Assembly: GCF_000959445.1 (NCBI RefSeq)
Contig: NZ_CP009631.1
Span: forward strand, 1,550,001-1,614,000
Length of the DNA: 64,000 nucleotides
DNA from: Burkholderia vietnamiensis LMG 10929
GTDB taxonomy: Bacteria; Pseudomonadota; Gammaproteobacteria; Burkholderiales; Burkholderiaceae
Direction: 5' to 3'
Shown here: piece by piece, positions 1-8,422 of the stretch
Numbering within the stretch: the stretch's first letter is position 1
Layout of the letters: every line of letters starts with the position of its first letter
Translations under genes and position numbers: made by a program
Notes under the pieces: generated by a model
What the model was told of the DNA's origin: nothing
Database searches by the model: none
Seen by the model: the letters and a program-made list of their open reading frames with translations, nothing else

Positions 1-372
1 CAGATGCACCTTCGGGAAGCGCTTCTTGAATTCGGCGATCGCGGCCGGCAGCGAATAGCGCGCCTGCGTGTGCGTGGCGGCGATGGTCAGGTTGCCCTGG
101 TCCTGCGCGGCGTAGTCCTTTCCGACCCTTTTGAGGCTCTCGACTTCCTGCAGGATCCGCTCGACCGACGCGAGTATGATTCTGCCCGGCTCGGTGAGCG
201 AGCGAACCCGCTTGCCGTGGCGGGTGAAGATCTCGACGCCGAGCTCGTCCTCCAGCTCGATGATCGCCTTCGACACCCCCGGCTGCGACGTATAGAGCGC
301 CTTGGCGGCCTCGGTGAGGTTGAAATTCTGCCGGACGGCCTCGCGCACGAAGCGAAATTGGTGCAGGTTCAT
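1..372 (-). CDS. cysB: CysB-like LysR-family regulator, N-terminal part (runs off window)
   Basis: The first 124 codons of a LysR-type regulator; the rest lies beyond base 1. The protein opens MNLHQFRFVREAV, and the winged helix-turn-helix covers about residues 18-50 (LTEAAKALYTSQPGVSKAI), the form typical of CysB/Cbl. The ATG is at 372-370. CysB proteins activate sulfate assimilation genes in response to N-acetylserine, and this gene is divergent from the cysI operon across a 216-bp AT-rich gap, which fits direct control of that operon. The CysB assignment rests on the N-terminal sequence and on the neighbours; the ligand-binding domain is not visible, so a Cbl or other CysB paralogue remains possible. 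Confidence 0.88.
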   Translation of the reverse strand, partial: MNLHQFRFVREAVRQNFNLTEAAKALYTSQPGVSKAIIELEDELGVEIFTRHGKRVRSLTEPGRIILASVERILQEVESLKRVGKDYAAQDQGNLTIAATHTQARYSLPAAIAEFKKRFPKVHL

Positions 373-588
373 TTATAACCCTTCCGCATATCAACAGAAT
401 TTTTTAGTCGTTTGAAATATAAGGCGAGTTTATTACGATTCACCGGAGTTTTTCAAATATGGATATCTGTTTTCGTCATTAGCAATCCAGCCGGGCAGCG
501 GAAGGCCGGCCGGAGCGGCGAAACAGAGATTCGGGCGCGACGTGGCTAGGACGTCGCGCGGTCACCACGAACACCCTGGGGTCCCCGA
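373..588. promoter_or_regulatory. Divergent cysB/cysI control region
   Basis: This intergenic stretch is clearly more AT-rich than its surroundings, especially 373-480. On the plus strand TTCACC (439-444) and GATATC (462-467) are 17 bp apart, a weak promoter of the kind expected for an activated gene. CysB sites are long and degenerate, so no exact operator is claimed. The regulatory role is inferred from the divergent regulator-operon arrangement. Confidence 0.5.
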
Positions 589-2268
589 ATGTATCAGTAC
601 GACCAGTACGACCAGACGATCGTCGACGAGCGTGTCGCACAGTACCGCGATCAGGTGCGCCGCCGCCTGTCGGGCGAGTTGAGCGAAGACGAGTTCCGTC
701 CGCTGCGCCTGCAGAACGGCCTGTACATGCAGCGCCACGCGTACATGCACCGCATCGCTATTCCGTACGGCAACCTGCGCAGCAACCAGCTCCGCATGCT
801 GGCGCGCATCGCCCGCGAGCACGACCGCGGCTACGGTCACTTCTCGACCCGCTCGAACATCCAGTTCAACTGGGTCGAGCTCGAAGACACGCCCGAGATC
901 CTCGCGAAGCTCGCCTCGGTGCAGATGCACGCGATCCAGACGTCGGGCAACTGCATCCGCAACATCACGGCCGACCAGTTCGCCGGCGTCGCGCAGGACG
1001 AGGAGATCGATCCGCGTCCGTGGGCCGAGATCCTGCGTCAGTGGTCGACGTTCCATCCCGAATTCGCGTGGTTGCCGCGCAAGTTCAAGATCGCGGTGTC
1101 CGGCTCGCACGACGACCGCGCGGCCGTGCAGATCCACGACCTCGGCGTCTATCTGAAGAAGAACGCGCAGGGCGAGGTGGTCGCGAGCATCCTCGCGGGC
1201 GGCGGCCTCGGCCGCACGCCGATCGTCGGCGCGGTGATCAAGGAAGATCTGCCGTGGCAGCATCTGCTGACGTACTGCGAAGCCGTGCTGCGCGTGTACA
1301 ACCGCTACGGCCGCCGCGACAACCTGTACAAGGCGCGGATCAAGATCCTCGTGAAGGCGCTGTCACCGGCGAAGTTCGCGCAGCAGGTCGAAGAAGAGTG
1401 GCAGCACCTGAAGGACGGCCCGTCCACGCTGACGCAGGCCGAACTCGACCGCGTGTCGCAGTATTTCGCGCCGCCCGTCTACGAGAAGCTGGCCGACACC
1501 GACGCGTCGTTCGAACAGCATCTGCTCGAGAACAAGGCGTTCGCGCGCTGGGTCGAGCGCAACGTCGCGCCGCACAAGGTGGCCGGCTACGCGGCGGTCA
1601 CGCTGTCGCTGAAGGATCACCGCGTCGCGCCGGGCGACGCGAGCGCCGAGCAGATGGATCAAGTGGCCGAATGGGCCGACGCGTACTCGTTCGGCGAAGT
1701 GCGCGTATCGCACGAGCAGAACCTGATTCTGGCCAACGTGAAGAAGCGCGACCTGTTCGCGCTGTGGGAAAAGGCGAAGGCGGCCGGCTTCGCGACGCCG
1801 AACATCGGGCTGCTGACCGACATCATCGCGTGCCCGGGCGGCGACTTCTGCTCGCTCGCGAACGCGAAGTCGATCCCGATCGCGCTGGCGATCCAGCAGC
1901 GTTTCGACGATCTCGACTACGTGTACGACCTCGGCGACCTGTCGCTGAACATCTCCGGTTGCATGAACTCGTGCGGTCACCATCACGTCGGCAACATCGG
2001 CATCCTCGGCGTCGACAAGGACGGCGCCGAGTGGTACCAGGTGTCGCTCGGCGGCGAGCAGGGCACGGGCCAGAACGGCGCGCGCCTCGGCCGCGTGATC
2101 GGGCCGTCGTTCTCCGCCGACGAAGTGCCCGACGTGATCGCGAAGCTGATCGACACGTTCGTCGATGCGCGCGCCGACGGCGAGCGCTTCATCGATACGT
2201 ACGACCGCATCGGCATCGCGCCGTTCAAGGAGCGCGTCTATGCGGCGCGCCAGGCAGTGAACGCCTAA
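589..2268 (+). CDS. cysI: Sulfite/nitrite reductase hemoprotein (CysI type)
   Basis: A 559-residue siroheme and [4Fe-4S] reductase that carries out the six-electron reduction of sulfite to sulfide in the cytoplasm. The cluster/siroheme ligands are visible as C415-x5-C421 (CPGGDFC) and C458-x3-C462 (CMNSC). Two ferredoxin-like half domains occur in the usual order, and the N-terminal half holds the siroheme-contact motif STRSNIQFNW. Its length is close to that of E. coli CysI. It heads the operon: DUF934 follows after 25 bp, then cysH, cysD, cysN and a uroporphyrinogen methyltransferase that feeds siroheme synthesis. The sulfite role is inferred from this context; by sequence alone it could be named nitrite/sulfite reductase. 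No flavoprotein partner (CysJ) is present here, so the electron donor is unknown. Confidence 0.93.
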   Translation: MYQYDQYDQTIVDERVAQYRDQVRRRLSGELSEDEFRPLRLQNGLYMQRHAYMHRIAIPYGNLRSNQLRMLARIAREHDRGYGHFSTRSNIQFNWVELEDTPEILAKLASVQMHAIQTSGNCIRNITADQFAGVAQDEEIDPRPWAEILRQWSTFHPEFAWLPRKFKIAVSGSHDDRAAVQIHDLGVYLKKNAQGEVVASILAGGGLGRTPIVGAVIKEDLPWQHLLTYCEAVLRVYNRYGRRDNLYKARIKILVKALSPAKFAQQVEEEWQHLKDGPSTLTQAELDRVSQYFAPPVYEKLADTDASFEQHLLENKAFARWVERNVAPHKVAGYAAVTLSLKDHRVAPGDASAEQMDQVAEWADAYSFGEVRVSHEQNLILANVKKRDLFALWEKAKAAGFATPNIGLLTDIIACPGGDFCSLANAKSIPIALAIQQRFDDLDYVYDLGDLSLNISGCMNSCGHHHVGNIGILGVDKDGAEWYQVSLGGEQGTGQNGARLGRVIGPSFSADEVPDVIAKLIDTFVDARADGERFIDTYDRIGIAPFKERVYAARQAVNA

Positions 2269-2293
2269 CCCACCGGCTAGAAGGAATTTGCAG

Positions 2294-2836
2294 ATGGCTT
2301 CGATTATCAAGAACCGCGCAGTGATCGACGACGCATGGCAGGTCGTGCGCGCGGCGGAAGACGGCGCGCTGCCCGCGGTCGACGCACTGCCGGCCGGCAA
2401 GGTGCTGGTGCCGTTCGCGTTGTGGCAAGCGGAGCGCGCGGCGCTCGTCGCGGCGAAGACGAAGGACGAACTCGGCGTATGGCTCGCGCCGGACAGCGAG
2501 CCGGCCGAGCTGGCGGCCGACTTCGGCGCGATCTCGCTGATCGCGGTCGACTTCCCGCGGTTCGCGGACGGCCGCGGCTACAGCATCGCGCGGCTGCTGC
2601 GCGAGCGCTACGGCTGGACCGGCGAGCTGCGCGCGATCGGCGACGTGCTGCGCGATCAGTTGCTGTACATGTCGCGCTGCGGCTTCGACGCGTTCGCGGT
2701 GCGTGCCGACAAGGACATCCACGACGCGCTCAACGCGTTCGGCGAATTCACGCAGCGTTACCAGGGCGCGTTCGACGAGCCGGCGCCGCTGTTCCGCCGC
2801 CGCGCGGCTGCATCCGACGCGAAGGTGAACGCATGA
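2294..2836 (+). CDS. DUF934 family protein of the sulfite reduction operon
   Basis: A soluble 180-residue protein of the DUF934 family, often annotated as an oxidoreductase or cysteine-biosynthesis accessory protein. I chose the ATG at 2294 because AGAAGGAA at 2279-2286 is a strong ribosome-binding site 7 bp upstream; an in-frame TTG lies two codons earlier. The stop overlaps the cysH start by four bases (ATGA), which points to translational coupling. In beta-proteobacteria the gene lies between cysI and cysH, and the family is thought to help the sulfite reductase, perhaps in electron delivery where CysJ is absent. No cofactor motif or conserved cysteine cluster can be seen, so the exact job is inference. 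Confidence 0.85.
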   Translation: MASIIKNRAVIDDAWQVVRAAEDGALPAVDALPAGKVLVPFALWQAERAALVAAKTKDELGVWLAPDSEPAELAADFGAISLIAVDFPRFADGRGYSIARLLRERYGWTGELRAIGDVLRDQLLYMSRCGFDAFAVRADKDIHDALNAFGEFTQRYQGAFDEPAPLFRRRAAASDAKVNA

Positions 2837-3579
2837 GCGCCGCGACCGCACTCACGCCCGAACTGGCCGCCAAGGTCGAGCGGCTCGACGCGCTGCTCGC
2901 GCAGATCGGCGCGCGCCACGACAAGGTCAAGTTCGCGAGCAGCCTCGCCGCGGAAGACATGCTGCTGACGCACGCGATCCTGTCGAAGCAGGTGCCGATC
3001 GGCATCTTCTCGCTGAACACCGGCCGCCTGCACGCGGAGACGCTCGGCATGATCGACCGCGTGCGCGAGCGCTACGGCTACGAGATCGAGCAGTTCCATC
3101 CGAACCAGGAGGCGGTCGATCAGTACGTCGCCGAGCACGGGGCGAACGCGTTCTACGACAGCGTCGAGCTGCGCAAGTCGTGCTGCCACATCCGCAAGGT
3201 GGAGCCGCTGAACCGCGCGCTGGCCGACGTCGGCGCGTGGGTCACGGGCCAGCGTCGCGAGCAGTCGGTCACGCGCGCGGAGCTGCACGAGGAAGAAAGG
3301 GACGAATCGCGCGGGATCGCGAAGTACAACCCGCTCGCCGACTGGACGGAAGCCGACGTGTGGGCGTACCTTAACGCGTTCGAAGTGCCGGTCAATCCGC
3401 TGCACGCGCGCGGTTACCCGAGCATCGGCTGCGAGCCGTGTACGCGTGCGATTCGCCCCGGCGAGGACAGCCGCGCGGGCCGTTGGTGGTGGGAGTCGCG
3501 CGACACCAAGGAATGCGGTCTGCACATCACGACGATCACGCCGATTCCCGCGAGCGCCGAAGCCGGCGCCGCGCACTGA
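2833..3579 (+). CDS. cysH: Fe-S type adenylylsulfate (APS/PAPS) reductase
   Basis: A 248-residue reductase that converts activated sulfate (APS or PAPS) to sulfite. It carries both cysteine pairs of the [4Fe-4S] branch, C117-C118 (KSCCHIRK) and C200-x2-C203 (GCEPCT), plus the catalytic C228 in KECGLH near the C-terminus. E. coli PAPS reductase lacks the cluster pairs, so this enzyme most likely prefers APS. That agrees with the operon, where CysN carries no APS kinase domain and no cysC is present. Start ATG at 2833 overlaps the stop of the DUF934 gene. CysD follows after 75 bp. The specificity is inferred from the cluster motifs. Confidence 0.93.
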   Translation: MSAATALTPELAAKVERLDALLAQIGARHDKVKFASSLAAEDMLLTHAILSKQVPIGIFSLNTGRLHAETLGMIDRVRERYGYEIEQFHPNQEAVDQYVAEHGANAFYDSVELRKSCCHIRKVEPLNRALADVGAWVTGQRREQSVTRAELHEEERDESRGIAKYNPLADWTEADVWAYLNAFEVPVNPLHARGYPSIGCEPCTRAIRPGEDSRAGRWWWESRDTKECGLHITTITPIPASAEAGAAH

Positions 3580-3654
3580 ACGCCGACCAGAACCCGAATA
3601 TTGCGCGGCCCGCGACAACGGGCCGCACGAACCCAGAAGAGAAGGACCGAAATC

Positions 3655-4617
3655 ATGAGCACGACGCTCGAGCAATCCGCCTTTGCCCCGCCCGCCGGTG
3701 CCGACAACCGCATGGGCCACCTCGACTGGCTCGAAGCCGAGTCGATCCACATCCTGCGCGAACTGGTCGCCGAATGCAGCAAGCCGGCGCTGTTGTTCTC
3801 GGGCGGCAAGGATTCGGTCGTCGTGCTGCACCTCGCGCTGAAGGCGTTCGGCCTCGGCGCGAACCGCAAGACGACGCTGCCGTTCCCGCTCGTGCACATC
3901 GACACGGGCCACAACTACGAGGAAGTGATCGACTTCCGCGACCGCCGTGCACAACAGCTCGGCGCCGAGCTGGTGGTCGGCCACGTCGAGGATTCGATCA
4001 AGCGCGGCACGGTCGTGCTGCGCCGCGAAACCGATTCGCGCAACGCCGCGCAGGCCGTCACGCTGCTCGAGACGATCGAGCAGCACGGCTACACGGCGCT
4101 GATCGGCGGCGCGCGCCGCGACGAAGAGAAGGCGCGGGCGAAGGAGCGGATCTTCTCGTTCCGCGACGAATTTGGCCAGTGGGACCCGAAGGCGCAGCGC
4201 CCCGAGCTGTGGAGCCTGTACAACGCGCGTCTGCACAAGGGCGAACACCTGCGCGTGTTCCCGATCTCGAACTGGACCGAGCTCGACGTGTGGCAGTACA
4301 TCGCCCGCGAAAACCTCGAACTGCCGTCGATCTACTACGCGCACCAGCGCGAGATCGTGCGCCGCAACGGGCTGCTCGTGCCGGTCACGCCGCTCACGCC
4401 GATGCGTGACGGCGAGACGAGCGAGCTCGCGCAGGTGCGCTTCCGCACGGTCGGCGACATCAGCTGCACGTGCCCAGTCGAGAGCGATGCGGACGACGTC
4501 GAGAAGATCATCGCCGAGACGGCCGTGACCGAGATCACCGAACGCGGCGCGACGCGGATGGACGATCAGGCGTCGGAAGCTGCGATGGAGCAGCGCAAGA
4601 AGCAAGGCTATTTCTGA
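3655..4617 (+). CDS. cysD: Sulfate adenylyltransferase subunit 2
   Basis: A 320-residue ATP sulfurylase subunit of the PP-loop family, which joins sulfate and ATP to give APS and pyrophosphate. The PP-loop SGGKDS lies at residues 49-54. The C-terminus (EAAMEQRKKQGYF) is the typical CysD ending. The start at 3655 is preceded by a purine-rich AGAAGAGAAGGA Shine-Dalgarno tract, and an upstream in-frame start at 3601 is not supported by one. It works as a heterodimer with the GTPase CysN, encoded 22 bp downstream. The pyrophosphate made here is removed by inorganic pyrophosphatase, whose gene lies at the other end of the window. Confidence 0.96.
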   Translation: MSTTLEQSAFAPPAGADNRMGHLDWLEAESIHILRELVAECSKPALLFSGGKDSVVVLHLALKAFGLGANRKTTLPFPLVHIDTGHNYEEVIDFRDRRAQQLGAELVVGHVEDSIKRGTVVLRRETDSRNAAQAVTLLETIEQHGYTALIGGARRDEEKARAKERIFSFRDEFGQWDPKAQRPELWSLYNARLHKGEHLRVFPISNWTELDVWQYIARENLELPSIYYAHQREIVRRNGLLVPVTPLTPMRDGETSELAQVRFRTVGDISCTCPVESDADDVEKIIAETAVTEITERGATRMDDQASEAAMEQRKKQGYF

Positions 4618-4639
4618 AGCACACGAGGACATTCACATC

Positions 4640-5956
4640 ATGAGCATCATCGAGAACACCGAAGACCTCGGCGTGCTGCGTTTCATCACCGCGGGCAGCG
4701 TCGACGACGGCAAGAGCACGCTGATCGGCCGCCTGCTGTACGACAGCAAGGCCGTGCTGTCGGACCAGCTGTCCGCGCTGTCGCGCGCGAAGAACAAGCG
4801 CACGGTCGGCGACGAGCTCGACCTCGCGCTGCTGACCGACGGGCTCGAGGCCGAGCGCGAGCAGGGCATCACGATCGACGTCGCGTACCGCTATTTCGCG
4901 ACCGCGAAGCGCAAGTTCATCATCGCCGACACGCCGGGCCACGAGCAGTACACGCGCAACATGGTGACGGGCGCGTCGACCGCACACGCGGCGATCATCC
5001 TGGTCGACGCGACGCGCGTGACGATCGAGAACGGCGTCGCGCAGCTGCTGCCGCAGACGAAACGCCACAGCGCGATCGTCAAGCTGCTGGCGCTGCAGCA
5101 CGTGATCGTCGCGATCAACAAGATGGACCTGGTCGACTACAGCGAAGCGCGCTTCAACGAGATCCGCGACGCGTACGTCGCGCTCGCGCAGCAGCTCGGC
5201 CTGACCGACGTGCGCTTCGTGCCGGTGTCGGCGCTCAAGGGCGACAACATCGTCGGCGCGAGCGAGCGCATGCCGTGGTACGCGGGCGAGCCGCTGCTCG
5301 ACGTGCTCGAATCGCTGCCGGTCGAGACGCAGGCGCATGACGCGCTGCGCTTCCCGGTGCAGTGGGTCGCGCGCCAGGACGGCAGCTCGGCCGACGATTT
5401 CCGCGGCTACATGGGCCGGATCGAATCGGGCGAGGTGAAGGTCGGCGACGAGATCGTCGTGCTGCCGTCGAACCGCACCGCGACGATCGCCGAGATCATC
5501 GCGCCGGTGCCGGGCGGCACCGCGGCAGTCCCGCACGCGTTCGCGGGCCAGACGGTCACGATCCGCCTTGGCGAAGACATCGACGTGTCGCGCGGCGACA
5601 TGTTCGTGACGGCGGCGGAGCCGGTCGTACCGGCGAAGAAGCTCGACGCGGACCTGTGCTGGTTCGACGAGACGCCGCTGTCGCCGCAGCGCAAGTACCT
5701 GCTGAAGCAGACCACCAGCACGGTGTTCGCGAAGATCGGCGCGGTCAACGAGGTGCTCGACGTGCATACGCTGTCGCACGCGACCGACCGTCAGGAACTG
5801 AAGATGAACGACATCGGCCGCGTCGCGCTGACGCTGCAGAAGCCGATCGTCTGCGACACCTACGACGCGCATCCGGGCACGGGCGCGTTCGTGCTGATCG
5901 ACGAGGCGACGCATCACACGGTCGCCGCCGGCATGATCCGCGCCTTCTCGGCGTAA
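4640..5956 (+). CDS. cysN: Sulfate adenylyltransferase subunit 1 (GTPase)
   Basis: A 438-residue translation-factor-like GTPase that couples GTP hydrolysis to APS formation by CysD. The G1 motif GSVDDGKST is at residues 19-27, the G3 motif DTPGH at 97-101 and the G4 motif NKMD at 160-163, followed by two beta-barrel domains. The chain ends after the EF-Tu-like domains and has no C-terminal APS kinase, unlike bifunctional CysNC proteins. This agrees with an APS-reducing CysH in the same operon. ATG at 4640; the methyltransferase gene begins 76 bp after the stop. Confidence 0.96.
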   Translation: MSIIENTEDLGVLRFITAGSVDDGKSTLIGRLLYDSKAVLSDQLSALSRAKNKRTVGDELDLALLTDGLEAEREQGITIDVAYRYFATAKRKFIIADTPGHEQYTRNMVTGASTAHAAIILVDATRVTIENGVAQLLPQTKRHSAIVKLLALQHVIVAINKMDLVDYSEARFNEIRDAYVALAQQLGLTDVRFVPVSALKGDNIVGASERMPWYAGEPLLDVLESLPVETQAHDALRFPVQWVARQDGSSADDFRGYMGRIESGEVKVGDEIVVLPSNRTATIAEIIAPVPGGTAAVPHAFAGQTVTIRLGEDIDVSRGDMFVTAAEPVVPAKKLDADLCWFDETPLSPQRKYLLKQTTSTVFAKIGAVNEVLDVHTLSHATDRQELKMNDIGRVALTLQKPIVCDTYDAHPGTGAFVLIDEATHHTVAAGMIRAFSA

Positions 5957-6032
5957 CGGGCACTGCGGGGCACCGCGCGCCGCCTTCGCGGGGCGCGCGA
6001 GCCGCCATGGCACGACTAGCGAAGCGACAAAC

Positions 6033-6782
6033 ATGGGCAAGGTGTATCTGATCGGAGCAGGGCCGGGCGCCGCGGACCTCATCACGGTGCGCGGCGCACG
6101 GCTGCTCGAGCAAGCCGACGTCGTGCTGCACGACGCGCTCGTCGAGCCGGCGATGCTCGACTACGCGCCGAACGCGCGCCGCATCGCGGTGGGCAAGCGC
6201 TGCGGCCAGCGTTCGACCGCGCAGCACTTCATCAACAAGCAGATCGTCGATGCGGCGCGCGAGCATGCGTGCGTGGTGCGTCTGAAGGGCGGCGACCCGA
6301 TGCTGTTCGGTCGCGCCGAGGAAGAATTGCGCGCGCTCGAGGCAGCCGGCATCGACTACGAGGTCGTGCCGGGCATCACCGCGGCGCTGGCCGGCGCGGC
6401 AACGCTGAAGCGCTCGCTGACGCTGCGCGGCGTGTCGCGCAGCGTCGCGTTCGCGACGCACAGCCGCGCGCCCGGCAGCGACGAGATCCGCGAGGCCGCG
6501 CGCGCCGATTCGATCGTCTACTACATGGGGCGCGACAGCGCGCCGGGCATCGCGCAGCAACTGATCGACGCGGGCCGCGCCCCGGCGACGCCGGTGGCGA
6601 TCGTCGAGGCATGCAGCACCGCGCGCGAACGCACGCTGACGCTGACGCTCGCGCAGATGGCCGCGGGCGACGCGCAGTCGTGGCTCGATCCGGCCGAACC
6701 GAGCCTGCTGATGATCGGCGACGCGTTCGCCGAACGCGCCGCGCGCGCGAAAGAGGGTGATGCGTTGCGCAACGCCGCGTGA
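6033..6782 (+). CDS. cobA: Uroporphyrinogen-III C-methyltransferase (SUMT)
   Basis: A 249-residue S-adenosylmethionine-dependent methyltransferase that methylates uroporphyrinogen III at C2 and C7 to give precorrin-2. The SAM-binding loop GAGPG is at residues 8-12 and the signature RLKGGDP at 83-89. It is the short single-function form, without the dehydrogenase/ferrochelatase domain found in CysG. As the last gene of the sulfate operon it supplies precorrin-2 for the siroheme of CysI. CbiX, a chelatase for the same pathway, is convergent just downstream. A strong terminator follows at 6809-6840. It could also supply cobalamin synthesis, but the context favours siroheme. Confidence 0.92.
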   Translation: MGKVYLIGAGPGAADLITVRGARLLEQADVVLHDALVEPAMLDYAPNARRIAVGKRCGQRSTAQHFINKQIVDAAREHACVVRLKGGDPMLFGRAEEELRALEAAGIDYEVVPGITAALAGAATLKRSLTLRGVSRSVAFATHSRAPGSDEIREAARADSIVYYMGRDSAPGIAQQLIDAGRAPATPVAIVEACSTARERTLTLTLAQMAAGDAQSWLDPAEPSLLMIGDAFAERAARAKEGDALRNAA

Positions 6783-6808
6783 ATCGACGTAGCGTCCGGG
6801 CAAAAAAA

Positions 6809-6840
6809 AGCGCTGGCTTCATCGAAGCCAGCGCTTTTTT
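6809..6840. terminator. Bidirectional intrinsic terminator between cobA and cbiX
   Basis: A perfect 12-bp stem (AGCGCTGGCTTC at 6809-6820 pairing with 6824-6835) with a 3-base loop. It is followed by a run of six T on the plus strand and preceded by a run of A, so it also ends transcripts on the minus strand. Confidence 0.93.
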
Positions 6841-6861
6841 GTTTGGATGCCGCCGATTCGG

Positions 6862-7245
6862 CTACGCGTCGCGGCCGATCTGATCGATGCAGTAGCGCGC
6901 GATCGCGTCGAGCACGCCGTCGTCCTCGCCGACGGCCGTCGCGCAGCGGATGTCGAGGTGCGGATGCGCGGCGCGGCACGCGTCGATCAGCTGCGGCAGG
7001 TCGCGCCGCACGTGGCCGCCCTGGCCGAAGAACACGGGCACCACGGTGATCCGCGTGCATCCCGCCGCGACCTGCGCGGCGACGGCCGCGTCGAGCGACG
7101 GCGTCATCAGTTCGAGGAAGGCGAGCGACACGTGAGCGGCCGGTTCGCCGGCGCCGCGCAGCCGCGCGGCGAGCCGTTCGAACGGCTCGGCCCAGCGCGG
7201 ATCGCGCGCGCCGTGACCGAACAGGACGATGCCGTGCGAACTCAT
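6862..7245 (-). CDS. cbiX: Sirohydrochlorin chelatase, short CbiX/SirB form
   Basis: A 127-residue class II chelatase that inserts Co2+ or Fe2+ into sirohydrochlorin. It is the short, homodimeric CbiX form. The N-terminal metal-binding motif FGHGARD spans residues 9-15 (H11), and a second conserved histidine, H78 in GQGGH, lies where the family places it. It is convergent with the SUMT gene that makes precorrin-2, so iron chelation for siroheme is the simplest role. A cobalt role for cobalamin is possible, given the cobalamin genes 10 kb away. The dehydrogenase that turns precorrin-2 into sirohydrochlorin is not in the window. Confidence 0.88.
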   Translation of the reverse strand: MSSHGIVLFGHGARDPRWAEPFERLAARLRGAGEPAAHVSLAFLELMTPSLDAAVAAQVAAGCTRITVVPVFFGQGGHVRRDLPQLIDACRAAHPHLDIRCATAVGEDDGVLDAIARYCIDQIGRDA

Positions 7246-7270
7246 GTCGTGATCTCCCTCGTGGCGGCGC

Positions 7271-8419
7271 TCAGTGCCGGTCGACCCACTTCAGCGCGAA
7301 CAGGCCGAGCGCGAGATAGATGAGGCCCGGCGTTGCTGCGGTGAGCGGCGCGGGCCACGTGTTCAGCGTGCCGATGTGCGAGAACAGCGTGTTGAGCAGC
7401 TGGAAGCTCATGCCGAGCATGATGCCGCCGAACACCTTCACGCCCACCACGCCGGCGCGCGTATGCAGGTACGCGAACGGCAGCGACAGCACCAGCATCA
7501 CGAACACTGCGAACGGGTAGAGCAGCTTGCGCCACAACGCGATGTCGTAGCGCTGCGTGTCCTGCTGGTTCTCGCGCAGATGCTGGATGTAGCGGAACAG
7601 GTTGGTCAGCGACATCCGTTCGGGCGACACGAGCAGCACCGACAGGATCTGCGGCGTCAGATCGGAGCGCAGCCGGTATTCGGGCAGCGACACCTGCTGC
7701 GACCGGTACACCGGGTTCAGCGCGTCGGCCGGCTGGCCGGCGATCGGCTTGATCGGCGTCAGCTCGGTTTCCGTCACGCCCTTGAGCAGCCAGTGGCCGG
7801 GCGGCTCGTAGCGGCCGGTCTGCGCGATCCGCACGTTCTGCAGCTGGAATTTCGAATCGAACTCGTAGATGCGCACGTTGCTGATCGTCGAATCGGGCGA
7901 CAGGCTGCCGACGTTGACGAAGCGCGTGACCTGCTCGCCGTTCTCGCGCGCCGCGAGCGTGTCCTTCACCCACACGCCCGACTGGAAGTTCGACGACACC
8001 GATGCGCCGAGCGCCTGCAATCGCACCCGCTCCGACAGCTGGTCGGCGTACGGGCCGACGAATTCGCCGATCAGATAGGTGATGATCACGAGCGGCACGC
8101 CGATCTTCAGCAGCGAGCGCAGCGCCTGGTTGGTCGCGAGGCCCGACACGCGGAAGATCGTGAACTCCGAGCTCGCGGCCATCTGCGCGAACACGTAGAT
8201 CGCGCTGATCAGCGCGGCGACCGGGATGATCTCGTAGAAGCGCGACGGCGTCTGCAGCGCCACGCGCAGCACCGCGTAGCCGAACTTGTAATTGCCGTGG
8301 CCGACCGAGTTCAGTTCGCTGATCAGGTCGAAGAAGAAGAACAGCCCCGAGAACGCGAACAGGATGAAGACGAACGTGACGTAGATCTGTCGCGCGAAAT
8401 ACTTTTCATAGAGCCGCAT
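7271..8419 (-). CDS. lptG: LPS export ABC transporter permease LptG
   Basis: A 382-residue inner-membrane permease of the LptBFG complex, which extracts lipopolysaccharide from the inner membrane and pushes it along the Lpt bridge. It begins MRLYEKYFARQIYVTFVFIL with the first transmembrane helix at about residues 10-33. There are two more helices before residue 125, a periplasmic beta-jellyroll domain in the middle and three helices at the C-terminus ending near LFALKWVDRH. This is the usual six-helix LptG/LptF topology. It starts three bases after the lptF stop, so the two subunits are co-translated. The ATPase gene lptB is not in the window. Confidence 0.94.
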   Translation of the reverse strand: MRLYEKYFARQIYVTFVFILFAFSGLFFFFDLISELNSVGHGNYKFGYAVLRVALQTPSRFYEIIPVAALISAIYVFAQMAASSEFTIFRVSGLATNQALRSLLKIGVPLVIITYLIGEFVGPYADQLSERVRLQALGASVSSNFQSGVWVKDTLAARENGEQVTRFVNVGSLSPDSTISNVRIYEFDSKFQLQNVRIAQTGRYEPPGHWLLKGVTETELTPIKPIAGQPADALNPVYRSQQVSLPEYRLRSDLTPQILSVLLVSPERMSLTNLFRYIQHLRENQQDTQRYDIALWRKLLYPFAVFVMLVLSLPFAYLHTRAGVVGVKVFGGIMLGMSFQLLNTLFSHIGTLNTWPAPLTAATPGLIYLALGLFALKWVDRH

Positions 8420-8422
8420 CGA

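Noticed and set aside
3601..3654. Longer start for cysD at 3601
   Set aside because: The 18 added codons come from the spacer, and the ATG at 3655 has the purine-rich ribosome-binding site and conserved N-terminus.
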